Assembly: GCF_018736085.1 (NCBI RefSeq)
Contig: NZ_CP076134.1
Coordinates: forward strand, 3,606,501-3,670,500
Source: Bradyrhizobium sediminis
GTDB taxonomy: Bacteria > Pseudomonadota > Alphaproteobacteria > Rhizobiales > Xanthobacteraceae
Reading direction: 5' to 3'
DNA length: 64,000 nucleotides
Under the pieces are notes generated by a model, which was not told the origin of the DNA, made no database searches, and saw only the letters and a program-made list of their open reading frames with translations. Within the stretch, counting starts at the first letter, position 1. Every line of letters begins with the position of its first letter. The translations under genes and the position numbers were made by a program. Of this stretch, positions 34,298 through 42,643 are shown piece after piece.

Positions 34298-35875
34298 TCA
34301 AAAGCCGAGCGCCAGCCCATCCTTGCGGTGATCGGAGGCGCCGAGCAGGATGCCTCGTTCATGATCGATGCGGATCGCCTGGCATCCGCCGATCGGCTCC
34401 CCGGACCACCGAACGTCATGCCCACGCGCGGCCAGATCGTCCTTGATGCCAGGGAAGATCGTCGTCTCCAGCGACAGGACGCCGTCGAAGGCGAAAGTGC
34501 GCGGCGCTTCGGCTGCCGACTGGATGTCGAGGCCGAGGTCGAGGACGTTGGAGATCAGGTTCGCATGTCCCGCAGCCTGATAGTGCCCTCCCATGACGCC
34601 GAACGGCATCACGGCCCGGCCGTTCTGCATCATCATGCCGGGAATGATAGTGTGCATCGGCCGCTTGCGCGGTCCGAGCGAGTTCGGATGTCCTGACCTG
34701 GCGCGGAAGCTCCAGCCCCTGTTGTGCAGGAGCACGCCGGACTTCGGCGCATAGATGCCGCTGCCGAACGGGTAGAACAGCGAGTTGATCAGCGAGATCG
34801 CGTTGAGGTCGCGGTCGACCACGGTCACATAGACCGTGTCGCGGTGTTCGATATCGTCCCACGCCTCGGCGGCGGAAGCGCGCTTCATGTCGATCCTGGC
34901 CCGGATCGCGTCGATGTAGCCGTCCGACAGGAACCAGGCAGCATCGACAGGATTGACCGCAGGATCGCAGAAGAACGCGTCGCGGGCCCGGTAGGCCGCC
35001 TTGGTGGCCTCGGCGAGCAGATGAATCCGGTCCGCCTCAGAGAAATTCTTCACATCGAAGCCCGCCAGCGTCCGCATGATCATCAGCGCCGCCAGTCCCT
35101 GCCCGTTCGGCGGGCACTCCGCGATCTCGTAGTCACGATAGCTTGCGGAGATCGGATTCGCGTAGTCCGATTCGTGCGCGGCAAAATCCTCGGCGCTATG
35201 GGCACCGCCCATTCCGCGCAGGATGCCGATGATTTCATCCGCAACGGCGCCGCCGTAGAATGCCTTGCGTCCGTCGCGCGCGATCTGGCGGAGCGTGCGT
35301 CCGAGCGCCGGTTGCGACCTGATATCGCCCACGACGGGTAGCCGGCCGCCGGGAAGATACTGGGTCACCGCGTCTGCATTGCTTTCGATGCGCGAGCGGA
35401 AATGTTCCCAGTCGGCGGCGACGCGCGGCGTGATGCAGAAACCCTGCTCGGCAGCCGTAATCGCGGGGCGGAAAATCTCGTCGAGCGGCTTACTGCCGTG
35501 ATCGGCGATCAGCCTGCACCAGGCATCAATGGCGCCGGGCACCGTCACCGCTTCCGGAGACGTCGGAGGAATATCCCGCTCGGCGGCGTCGGCATATTTG
35601 CCGGCATCGGTTTTTGCCGGCGTGCGGCCCGAGCCGTTCAATGCGATCGGAGCGCCCGCCTTCGGCGAATACAGCGCAAAGCAATCGCCGCCGATCCCGG
35701 TCATCTGCGGTTCGACCACGCCCTGGACGGCAACCGCGGCAATCGCGGCATCGACGGCATTGCCGCCCGCCTTCAGAATCTCGACTGCGGCGAGCGTCGC
35801 CTGCGGATGCGACGTGGCCGCCATTCCGCGTTCCGCGACGGCTACCGATCGGCCGATAGCCATGAAATTGCGCAT
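34298..35875 (-). CDS. Gamma-glutamyltransferase-family N-terminal-nucleophile hydrolase without signal peptide
   Basis: The 525-residue GGT-like protein begins [20 protein letters not shown], with R84 in GSGRTPA. The likely autocleavage nucleophile is T347 in [11 protein letters not shown]. Classical GGTs have two Thr here (TTHYSVVD); the second is Val in this protein. No signal peptide is seen, so the enzyme is probably cytoplasmic and acts on an imported gamma-glutamyl compound or other amide. AAGGAAAC precedes the ATG. It shares an operator sequence with the facing aminotransferase operon. Confidence 0.9.
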   Translation of the reverse strand: MRNFMAIGRSVAVAERGMAATSHPQATLAAVEILKAGGNAVDAAIAAVAVQGVVEPQMTGIGGDCFALYSPKAGAPIALNGSGRTPAKTDAGKYADAAERDIPPTSPEAVTVPGAIDAWCRLIADHGSKPLDEIFRPAITAAEQGFCITPRVAADWEHFRSRIESNADAVTQYLPGGRLPVVGDIRSQPALGRTLRQIARDGRKAFYGGAVADEIIGILRGMGGAHSAEDFAAHESDYANPISASYRDYEIAECPPNGQGLAALMIMRTLAGFDVKNFSEADRIHLLAEATKAAYRARDAFFCDPAVNPVDAAWFLSDGYIDAIRARIDMKRASAAEAWDDIEHRDTVYVTVVDRDLNAISLINSLFYPFGSGIYAPKSGVLLHNRGWSFRARSGHPNSLGPRKRPMHTIIPGMMMQNGRAVMPFGVMGGHYQAAGHANLISNVLDLGLDIQSAAEAPRTFAFDGVLSLETTIFPGIKDDLAARGHDVRWSGEPIGGCQAIRIDHERGILLGASDHRKDGLALGF

Positions 35876-35926
35876 GAAGTTTCCTTGTGTTTATGGCCAC
35901 CGTGATCCGGCGCAAATGCCGAGACA

Positions 35927-35944
35927 ATCAACCGAAAGGTGGAT
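35927..35944. promoter_or_regulatory. Inverted-repeat operator, site 2 of a pair
   Basis: ATCAACC-GAAA-GGTGGAT lies with its centre 60 bp before the gamma-glutamyltransferase start codon. It differs from site 1 (30930-30947) at two of eighteen positions. The common string CAATCAACCGA continues one base outside the palindrome. Confidence 0.68.
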
Positions 35945-36014
35945 GGCCTGGACGGCTCTCCGGCCGGCGACAGACGGACTCGCGCGGCGGCTTCCGGGTC
36001 GGGTCGTGGCAGAC

Positions 36015-36686
36015 TCAGTGCGGTCGCGACATCAGCGCAACGGCGGCGGAACGCGTTTCCACACCGAGCTTTTCGAAGATGTGGATCAGGTGGGTCTTGA
36101 CGGTCGCCAAGCCGATTTGCAGGCACTCGCTGATTTCGCGGTTGGTCCGCCCACAGCATAGCAGCTCGACCACGTCCAGTTCGCGGGAGGTCAGGCCATA
36201 CCGGGCTGGTTCTTCGGCCGGCGAAGCGGCGCGGCCGACCAGATTGAACTCGAGATAGTCATGGATCTTTCCGGCGATATTCATGGCCCCGTCCGGAATC
36301 CTGCAGCCCGCCCCCCAGGCAACGCTCATCCCTGCGACGATCCTGTCATCTCGCCGGAAGAAGAATTCGACCATATCGACGATGCCGCATTGACCGGCGA
36401 ATGAGCGGTAGGCCGCAGATTCAGCGGTGGGGCATCGCTCCGTCGCGACACTCAGCAAGGCAAACGGCTTGCTGGCGGCGCGCTTCGGATGCAGCGGATC
36501 GAATTGATTCATCCGCTCGACATACTGACGATGAAAATCGACCGGAATTCCACTGAGCAGGAAGCGATTAAGGTTGAGGCCTTCGTCGACTTCATAGAAT
36601 GCCGTCGCCGAGGCATCGAGAATGCCCCTGGCGAACCGAATGGCCTGGCTGGCCGCTGGATCTGCACGGCCCATCAGCGCGAACAT
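36015..36686 (-). CDS. LuxR-family transcription regulator
   Basis: A 223-residue protein with a C-terminal LuxR helix-turn-helix: LTSRELDVVELLCCGRTNREISECL, then VKTHLIHIFEKLGVETR. The N-terminal 150 residues resemble an autoinducer- or ligand-binding fold (FYEVDEGLNLNRFLL, FDPLHP, VDMVEFFFRRDDR), but no luxI is near, so a solo regulator responding to another ligand is likely. It is encoded between the gamma-glutamyltransferase and RraA-like genes and is my candidate for binding the paired operators. Confidence 0.88.
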   Translation of the reverse strand: MFALMGRADPAASQAIRFARGILDASATAFYEVDEGLNLNRFLLSGIPVDFHRQYVERMNQFDPLHPKRAASKPFALLSVATERCPTAESAAYRSFAGQCGIVDMVEFFFRRDDRIVAGMSVAWGAGCRIPDGAMNIAGKIHDYLEFNLVGRAASPAEEPARYGLTSRELDVVELLCCGRTNREISECLQIGLATVKTHLIHIFEKLGVETRSAAVALMSRPH

Positions 36687-36720
36687 GGCCTACCCTCCCA
36701 AATTGCTTCTTTCTTCCCCG

Positions 36721-37434
36721 TCAGTGGATCTCCGCCGCCCGCTTCAGCGCCGCCTTCAGTTTTTCCAGCGTAAAATCCTTGCTGCGGGCGATCTCCAGGA
36801 TCGGCGTCTCGCGCCGTCCGCAGAGTTCGGCGGCATCGGGGATTTTCGCGGCGATGTCGATCGGGATCACGATCGCGCCGTGCTGGTCGGCGTGGATCAG
36901 GTCGTCGGAGCGCACCGTCATGCCGGCGACGCGGACTTCGCCGCCAAAACTTTCGGCGTGAACCCAGGCGTGCGACGGGCCGATCGAGCCTGCCAGCGCC
37001 TGGAAGCCCGGTGCCCATTGCGGGATGTCGCGGATCGATCCGTCGGTGATGACGCCGAGGCAGCCGAGCGCCTTGTGCACGTTGCTTTGCACCTCGCCCC
37101 AGAACGCACCGTAGCCGACGTCGGCGCCGTCAATGTCCTGGATCACGGTGATGCGCGGACCATGGCCGGTGCCGACATATTCGTAATAGTCGATGCGCCG
37201 TTTCGCCTGCTCGTCGGCCGGCAGGCCCGACTTCAGCACCGAGCGGATCGTCACCGTGCGCGCATAACCGACCATCGGCGGCAGATCGGGGAACGGACAG
37301 ACCAGCGGCTTGGTGGTGTAGCCGATCAGGCGGCGTTCGGGGGCGACGATCTCCATCGCATTACAGATGGTAGGGGTGTCATAGCGCGCCAACGCTTCGA
37401 GGACGGATGCGGGCAGCGGAGCGGATTTCGTCAC
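36721..37434 (-). CDS. RraA-family protein (HMG/CHA aldolase-like or dimethylmenaquinone methyltransferase-like)
   Basis: A 237-residue RraA-fold protein with the signature LGCLGVITDGSIRD and GAFWGEVQSNVHKALG. Family members include RNase E inhibitors and 4-hydroxy-4-methyl-2-oxoglutarate aldolases; in catabolic clusters the lyase role is more likely. I start at GTG 37434 with GGAGAG eight bases upstream; the open frame runs further but lacks family similarity. It lies 34 bases before the LuxR gene on the same strand. Confidence 0.8.
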   Translation of the reverse strand: MTKSAPLPASVLEALARYDTPTICNAMEIVAPERRLIGYTTKPLVCPFPDLPPMVGYARTVTIRSVLKSGLPADEQAKRRIDYYEYVGTGHGPRITVIQDIDGADVGYGAFWGEVQSNVHKALGCLGVITDGSIRDIPQWAPGFQALAGSIGPSHAWVHAESFGGEVRVAGMTVRSDDLIHADQHGAIVIPIDIAAKIPDAAELCGRRETPILEIARSKDFTLEKLKAALKRAAEIH

Positions 37435-37544
37435 GGCGTGTCTCTCCAGATTTGCAGGATGGCATTGGGGCCACCCATTGATCTGCCTATAGCCGAGATT
37501 GGGATCGAACCCAACTCGGCGGCCGCTCATGGCAGACATCCAAA

Positions 37545-37588
37545 GCGTTTTCGAGCGAAGTGGGTACCGGTTCGCGTGAAGAAAACGC
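37545..37588. repeat. Palindromic intergenic repeat (GCGTTTTC...GAAAACGC)
   Basis: The element begins GCGTTTTCGAGCGAAGTGGG and ends GTGAAGAAAACGC, with TACCGG in the middle. I recall this string as a common dispersed repeat in Bradyrhizobium genomes, which cannot be confirmed here because only one copy is in the window. It occupies the gap between the RraA-like gene and pssA (37435-37637), which is otherwise empty. Confidence 0.5.
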
Positions 37589-37637
37589 GTCAAACAAGGA
37601 GGGGTGAGGTTGCGCGGCCGCTGGCAGCGCGGGCCGC

Positions 37638-38525
37638 TCAGTTCAGCCGGGCCGGCCGAATGCCCTGGTCCGGCTCGGCGACGGGCGCAACGAACGGCGG
37701 CGCCGCCGGACTTGACGGAGTTGCCTCCGCCGGCGCTGCGGCCTGCGCGGCCGCATTGCGCTTGTGATCGCGATACGACTTCCAGCCCAACGGCAGGCTC
37801 AAGAGATAAAGCGCCGACCCCGCCGACAGAATGTGCCAGGGATAGCCGATCAAGAGCGCCACGAAGAAGATCACCGAGACGAACACCGGCAGCACCATCT
37901 CCGGCGGCACCCGCAAGCGCACCGTCTTGCCCGAGAAAACCGGCAGCCGCGACACCATCAGGAATGCGATCAAGAGCGTATAGAACGCGGTCAGCATCAC
38001 CGGCGGCGACGGCATGCCGAGGAAGGCGAGATAGATCGGAAGCAGCACCAGGATCGCGCCGGCGGGAGCCGGAACGCCGGTGAAGAAATTCGCGGCAAAA
38101 GCCGGCTTGTTCGGATCGTCCATGGTGGCGTTGAAGCGCGCCAGCCGCAGGCCGCCCGAGATCGCGAACACCATGGCGGCGATCCAGCCGACATTGTGCA
38201 GATCGTGCAGCGTCCAGAAATACAAGATCAGCCCCGGCGCCACGCCGAAATTGACGAAGTCGGCGAGACTGTCGAGTTCGGCCCCGAACTTCGACTGGCC
38301 CTTGATCATGCGCGCGACACGGCCGTCGATGCCGTCGAGCACGGCGGCAAACACGATCGCGGCGACCGCCAGTTCCATCCGCCCTTCCGTGGACAGCCGG
38401 ATCGCGGTCAGCCCGGCGCAGATCGCCAGCAGCGTGATGACGTTGGGCACCAGCATCCGCACCGGGATCGGGCGAAACCGCCGGCGGCGCATTTCAGGAC
38501 TTTTGGGATCTACAGGCGTCAACAT
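37638..38525 (-). CDS. pssA: CDP-diacylglycerol-serine O-phosphatidyltransferase
   Basis: The 295-residue membrane enzyme makes phosphatidylserine. The CDP-alcohol phosphotransferase motif DGIDGRVARMIKGQSKFGAE plus LDSLAD gives the D-G-x2-A-R-x8-G-x3-D-x3-D pattern. A proline- and alanine-rich tail follows the helices. It is followed in the same pathway by psd, encoded 73 bp upstream on the same strand. The start at ATG 38525 (MLTPVDPKS) is uncertain by about 12 codons. Confidence 0.92.
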   Translation of the reverse strand: MLTPVDPKSPEMRRRRFRPIPVRMLVPNVITLLAICAGLTAIRLSTEGRMELAVAAIVFAAVLDGIDGRVARMIKGQSKFGAELDSLADFVNFGVAPGLILYFWTLHDLHNVGWIAAMVFAISGGLRLARFNATMDDPNKPAFAANFFTGVPAPAGAILVLLPIYLAFLGMPSPPVMLTAFYTLLIAFLMVSRLPVFSGKTVRLRVPPEMVLPVFVSVIFFVALLIGYPWHILSAGSALYLLSLPLGWKSYRDHKRNAAAQAAAPAEATPSSPAAPPFVAPVAEPDQGIRPARLN

Positions 38526-38598
38526 AGTACACATATAGCAAGCGGAGGGCCGTTCCGCCATTGCGGCATCCGGCCAGGGCGACCGCCGGCTCGAATGG

Positions 38599-39297
38599 TT
38601 AATCGGCCCGGTAGGTCCGGCCGCCGTCGCCTTGCCTGAAATCGGCCAAAACGGTCTCCCCGGCCACCGCGGTCTGGCCTACGGAAACCAGCGCCTTGCC
38701 GCCTTCGGGCAGGTAGACGTCGAGCCGGGAGCCGAAGCGGATCAACCCGAACCGCTCGCCGGCACCGATCGACTGCCCTTCGCGGACGAATGAGACAATA
38801 CGCCGCGCCACCAGCCCCGCGATCTGGACCACGCCGATGCGGCCGTTCGGCGTCGAGATCACAAGCGAATTGCGCTCATTATCTTCGCTCGCCTTGTCGA
38901 GTTCGGCATTGATGAAGGCGCCCGGCCGATACGCGATGCGGTCGATCCGCCCGGTCACCGGGCTGCGGTTCACGTGGCAGTTGAACACGCTCATGAAGAC
39001 CGAAATCCGCAGCAGCGGCCGGTCGCCGAGACCGAGTTCGGCCGGCGGCAGCACCATCGAAATCAGCGAGACCCGACCGTCGGCCGGCGAAACCACGATG
39101 CCCTCGCGCACCGGCGTCACCCGCACCGGATCGCGGAAGAACAGCGCGCACCACACCGTCAGCACGGTTCCGATCCAGCCCAGCGGTGTCCAGATCCAGA
39201 ACAGGATCAGGCTGACCAGCGCAAAGCCGCCGATGAACGGATAGCCTTCCGGGTGGATCGGCGGAATTTGCGCGCGGATGGAATTGGCGATGGACAT
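38599..39297 (-). CDS. psd: Phosphatidylserine decarboxylase proenzyme (short type)
   Basis: A 232-residue proenzyme that converts phosphatidylserine to phosphatidylethanolamine. The self-cleavage and pyruvoyl site is the GS of [12 protein letters not shown] near residue 187. VSPADGRV, the substrate-site Asp region, and [13 protein letters not shown] are conserved. Two N-terminal hydrophobic segments anchor it. It pairs with pssA. Confidence 0.93.
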   Translation of the reverse strand: MSIANSIRAQIPPIHPEGYPFIGGFALVSLILFWIWTPLGWIGTVLTVWCALFFRDPVRVTPVREGIVVSPADGRVSLISMVLPPAELGLGDRPLLRISVFMSVFNCHVNRSPVTGRIDRIAYRPGAFINAELDKASEDNERNSLVISTPNGRIGVVQIAGLVARRIVSFVREGQSIGAGERFGLIRFGSRLDVYLPEGGKALVSVGQTAVAGETVLADFRQGDGGRTYRAD

Positions 39298-39354
39298 CAG
39301 GGCTTCACTGTCATTTGTCCCCTCTCCCGTTGCGGGAGAGAGATTGGTTTTCGG

Positions 39355-41313
39355 TTATTCCGCCGCAGCCGGGGTAACCAGCACATCATCGACCGGCGGC
39401 GGCGCCCGGTTCGGCGCTTCGTTGTCGTCGGCAATCCGCGCCAGTCGCTCCCGCGCCTCCTGGGCTTCGCGCTGCCTGTTCCACATACTGGCATAAAGTC
39501 CGCCCGATGCCAAAAGCACGGCGTGGGTCCCGCGCTCGGCGATCTTGCCCTGATCCAGCACGATGATTTCGTCGGCGCCGACGATGGTGGACAGCCGATG
39601 CGCGATCACCAGCGAGGTGCGGTTGCGCGACACCCGCTCCAGCGCTTCCTGGATTTCATGCTCGGTGTGACTGTCGAGCGCCGAGGTCGCCTCGTCGAGC
39701 ACCAGGATCGGCGGCGCCTTGAGCACGGTGCGCGCGATCGCGACGCGCTGCTTTTCGCCGCCCGACAGCTTCAGGCCGCGTTCGCCGACCTGGGTCTCGT
39801 AGCCCTTCGGCGACATCCGGATGAAGGGATCGATCTGGGCGAGCCGCGCGGCCTCCTCCACTTCGGCGTCGGTGGCGTCCCAGCGGCCGTAGCGGATGTT
39901 GTAGCGGATGGTGTCGTTGAACAGCACGGTGTCCTGCGGCACCATGCCGATCGAGGCCCGCAATGAGGCCTGCGTGACCTGCCGGATATCCTGGCCGTCG
40001 ATCAGGATCCTGCCGCTGGAGACGTCATAGAGACGGAACAACAGCCGCGAGATGGTCGACTTGCCGGCGCCGGAGGGACCGACGATCGCGACCGTCTTGC
40101 CGGCCGGCACCTCGAAGCTGAGACCCTTGAGGATCGGACGCTCGGGGTCGTAGGCGAATTGCACATCGTCGAACCGCACATTGCCCGAGGTCACGACCAG
40201 CGGCATGGCGCCGGGAAGATCCTTGATCTCCGGATGGCGCGACAGCACGCTGAACATCTTCTCGATGTCGATCACCGCCTGCTTGATCTCGCGATACACC
40301 ATGCCCATGAAATTCAGCGGCTGGTAAAGCTGGATCATCATGGCATTGACCATGACGAAATCGCCGACCGTATTGGTGCCGTTGCGCACGCCGATCGCGC
40401 ACATCAGCATGGTCGCGGTCAGGCCCACGGTGAAGACGACCGCCTGCCCGGTATTGAGTACTGCCAGCGAGGTATAGGTCTTCACGCTGTTGCGCTCGTA
40501 GCGCTCCATCGAATGGTCGTAACGCTCGGCCTCGCGCTGCTCGGCGCTGAAATACTTCACCGTCTCGTAGTTCAACAGCGAGTCGATCGCCTTGGTGTTC
40601 GCCTCGGTATCGGAATCGTTCATCTTGCGGCGAATCTCGATCCGCCATTCGGTCGCGATGTAGGTATAATACATGTAGATCACGACCATGATCAGCGTGA
40701 CCAGCACGTAGCGCCAGTCGAACTGCCACAGCAGCACGGCCATCAGCAGCGAAACCTCGACGATGGTCGGGACCAGCTGCAGGATCACCATCCGAACGAT
40801 GACCTCGATGCCGGAGCGGCCGCGCTCCAGCACCCGCGTCAGCCCGCCAGTCTTGCGCTCCAGATGGAAGCGCAGCGACAGCTCGTGCATGTGGACGAAG
40901 GTGAGATAGGCGAGCTTGCGCACCGCATGCATCGCGACACGGGCGAAGATGCCGTCGCGCCATTGCGTCAGCACCGCCATCAGCACGCGCATGGCGCCAT
41001 AGCTGGCGGTCATGATCAGGGGCGAGGCGATCAACCACAGCGTCCAGTTCGAGGACTGCACCGGGGCGGTATCGGCCCCCGTCAGCGCGTCGATCGCCCA
41101 TTTGAAGGTGAACGGCACCGACAGCGTCGCCAGCTTCGCAGCCAGCAGCAGCACCATCGACCAGACCACGCGCATCTTGAGATCGGCGCGGTCGCCCGGC
41201 CAGATATACGGCCACAGATGCGCCAGCGTCCCGATCAGGGTCGCCTGTTCGACGGATTTGCCGGGGGGCATCGCTTCTTCGCCGGCGCCCCCGTTCGAGT
41301 GACCGTGAGCCAT
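39355..41313 (-). CDS. ABC transporter, fused permease and ATPase, Atm1/ABCB7-like
   Basis: The 652-residue half-transporter has a six-helix domain (about 30-340) and a C-terminal ATPase: Walker A GPSGAGKST, signature LSGGEKQRVAIA, Walker B ILVLDEATSALD and H-loop VIAHRLSTI. The extended N-terminus and the NSDTEANTKAIDSLLNYETVKYF segment match the Atm1/HMT1 branch, which exports glutathione-linked sulfur or metal compounds. Start at ATG 41313; a TTG precedes it by one codon. It lies upstream of psd on the same strand with 57 bases between. Confidence 0.9.
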   Translation of the reverse strand: MAHGHSNGGAGEEAMPPGKSVEQATLIGTLAHLWPYIWPGDRADLKMRVVWSMVLLLAAKLATLSVPFTFKWAIDALTGADTAPVQSSNWTLWLIASPLIMTASYGAMRVLMAVLTQWRDGIFARVAMHAVRKLAYLTFVHMHELSLRFHLERKTGGLTRVLERGRSGIEVIVRMVILQLVPTIVEVSLLMAVLLWQFDWRYVLVTLIMVVIYMYYTYIATEWRIEIRRKMNDSDTEANTKAIDSLLNYETVKYFSAEQREAERYDHSMERYERNSVKTYTSLAVLNTGQAVVFTVGLTATMLMCAIGVRNGTNTVGDFVMVNAMMIQLYQPLNFMGMVYREIKQAVIDIEKMFSVLSRHPEIKDLPGAMPLVVTSGNVRFDDVQFAYDPERPILKGLSFEVPAGKTVAIVGPSGAGKSTISRLLFRLYDVSSGRILIDGQDIRQVTQASLRASIGMVPQDTVLFNDTIRYNIRYGRWDATDAEVEEAARLAQIDPFIRMSPKGYETQVGERGLKLSGGEKQRVAIARTVLKAPPILVLDEATSALDSHTEHEIQEALERVSRNRTSLVIAHRLSTIVGADEIIVLDQGKIAERGTHAVLLASGGLYASMWNRQREAQEARERLARIADDNEAPNRAPPPVDDVLVTPAAAE

Positions 41314-41521
41314 CAATCGAGAGCCTGGCGCAAGGCGGCGCGCCGAATAGGCGTCGCGCGGGTTTTCTGGTTAGTCTTCATTCTGCCCGTCATATAGAGC
41401 GTTTGAACACCGCTTGCACCCTCAAGGGAGGCAATTCTGTCGCGATTTGCCCAGATTTGCGGGACAATTCAATCGCCTTTGCGAATCAGCCCGCCTTGAC
41501 GCCCCTACGTTGCGGTGCCAC

Positions 41522-42136
41522 ATGCCCAATATGAGCATCATCAAAACCGTCTGTGTCTATTGCGGCTCCGGCCCCGGCACAAACCCCCGCTTTGTCGAAG
41601 CCGCCATCGCATTCGGAAAGGCCCTCGCCAAGGACGGCATCCGCCTCGTTTATGGCGGCGGCTCGGTCGGGCTGATGGGCGCCGTGGCCAAATCCGTACT
41701 CGATCACGGCGGCACCGTGACCGGCATCATCCCGGAATTCCTCACCGGCCGCGAAAACGCGCTGAAGCGCGTTCAGGACCTGATCGTCACCCCCGACATG
41801 CACGAGCGCAAACGGCTGATGTTCGAGCACTCCGACGCGTTCGTGGCGCTGCCTGGGGGCGTCGGCACGCTGGAGGAACTGGTGGAACAACTGACCTGGC
41901 AGCAACTCGGCCGCCACAACAAGCCGATCCTGCTCGCCGACATCGACGGCTTCTGGGAACCGCTGCTGGCGCTGCTCGCGCATATGCGCGAGACGGAGTT
42001 CATCCGCCCCAACCTGCAGGTCGATATCCTCAAGGCCGAACGCGTCGAGGATATCCTGCCGCGCCTGCGCGCCGCCGCGGCGCGTGCGCCTGCCGTTGCG
42101 GAGGCACTGACGCCTGAGTTGGCGCGACGGCTTTAG
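41522..42136 (+). CDS. LOG-family nucleotide 5'-monophosphate phosphoribohydrolase
   Basis: A 204-residue Rossmann-like protein with the LOG motif LPGGVGTLEELVEQLTWQQLG and VYGGGSVGLMG. LOG enzymes release free cytokinin or nucleobase from the ribotide; in bacteria many serve nucleotide turnover. The start at ATG 41522 (MPNMSIIKTVCVYCGS) is preferred; ATG 41531 is also possible. Single gene. Confidence 0.9.
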   Translation: MPNMSIIKTVCVYCGSGPGTNPRFVEAAIAFGKALAKDGIRLVYGGGSVGLMGAVAKSVLDHGGTVTGIIPEFLTGRENALKRVQDLIVTPDMHERKRLMFEHSDAFVALPGGVGTLEELVEQLTWQQLGRHNKPILLADIDGFWEPLLALLAHMRETEFIRPNLQVDILKAERVEDILPRLRAAAARAPAVAEALTPELARRL

Positions 42137-42139
42137 GAG

Positions 42140-42526
42140 CTAGCCGGCCTCGTCCCTGGGAAACGTCACCGCCTCGATGCGGTTGCCGTCGCGATCGATC
42201 ACGAACGCCGCGTAGTATTTCACACGATCATGCGGGCGCAGCCCCGGCGCGCCGTCGGAGCGGCCGCCTGCACCAGGTGCCGCCGCATGAAACGCATCGA
42301 CATCGGCCGTCGCCTTTGCCCGAAGACAGATGTGGACGCCGCTTTCCGGCGTTACCTCCGCCATGCCGGCGCGCAGGTTGATCCAGAATTCGGGATAGGC
42401 TTTGCCGAAACCGACCGTCCTCGGCCGCGTCACCAGCCGCGACAAGCCAAGCGGCGCCAGCGCCGCCTCATAGAAGCGCGCGGCGCGGTCGAGATCGCGG
42501 ACGCCGACGGAGACGTGGTCGATCAT
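42140..42526 (-). CDS. VOC-family (glyoxalase/dioxygenase-like) protein
   Basis: A 128-residue VOC protein beginning MIDHVSVGVRDLDRAARFYE and ending FVIDRDGNRIEAVTF. His and Glu metal-ligand candidates (DHVSVGV, IEAV) are present. Substrate unknown. It converges on the LOG gene with 3 bases between stop codons. Confidence 0.85.
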   Translation of the reverse strand: MIDHVSVGVRDLDRAARFYEAALAPLGLSRLVTRPRTVGFGKAYPEFWINLRAGMAEVTPESGVHICLRAKATADVDAFHAAAPGAGGRSDGAPGLRPHDRVKYYAAFVIDRDGNRIEAVTFPRDEAG

Positions 42527-42552
42527 TGGAAGGCATCCTCGAATATCGACAC

Positions 42553-42632
42553 GTCATTCCGGGATGGTCCGCAGGACCAGACCCGGAATCTCGAGATTCC
42601 GGGTCCGATGCTTCGCATCGCCCCGGAATGAC
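42553..42632. repeat. 80-bp palindromic intergenic repeat, copy B
   Basis: Same element as 19258-19337 in the opposite orientation, with 77 of 80 bases identical. Two of the three differences are paired in a side hairpin (GGTGC/GCACC in copy A against GGTCC/GGACC here), so the stem is preserved. It fills the gap between the VOC gene and cimA. Confidence 0.92.
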
Positions 42633-42643
42633 GGTGAGTATCC

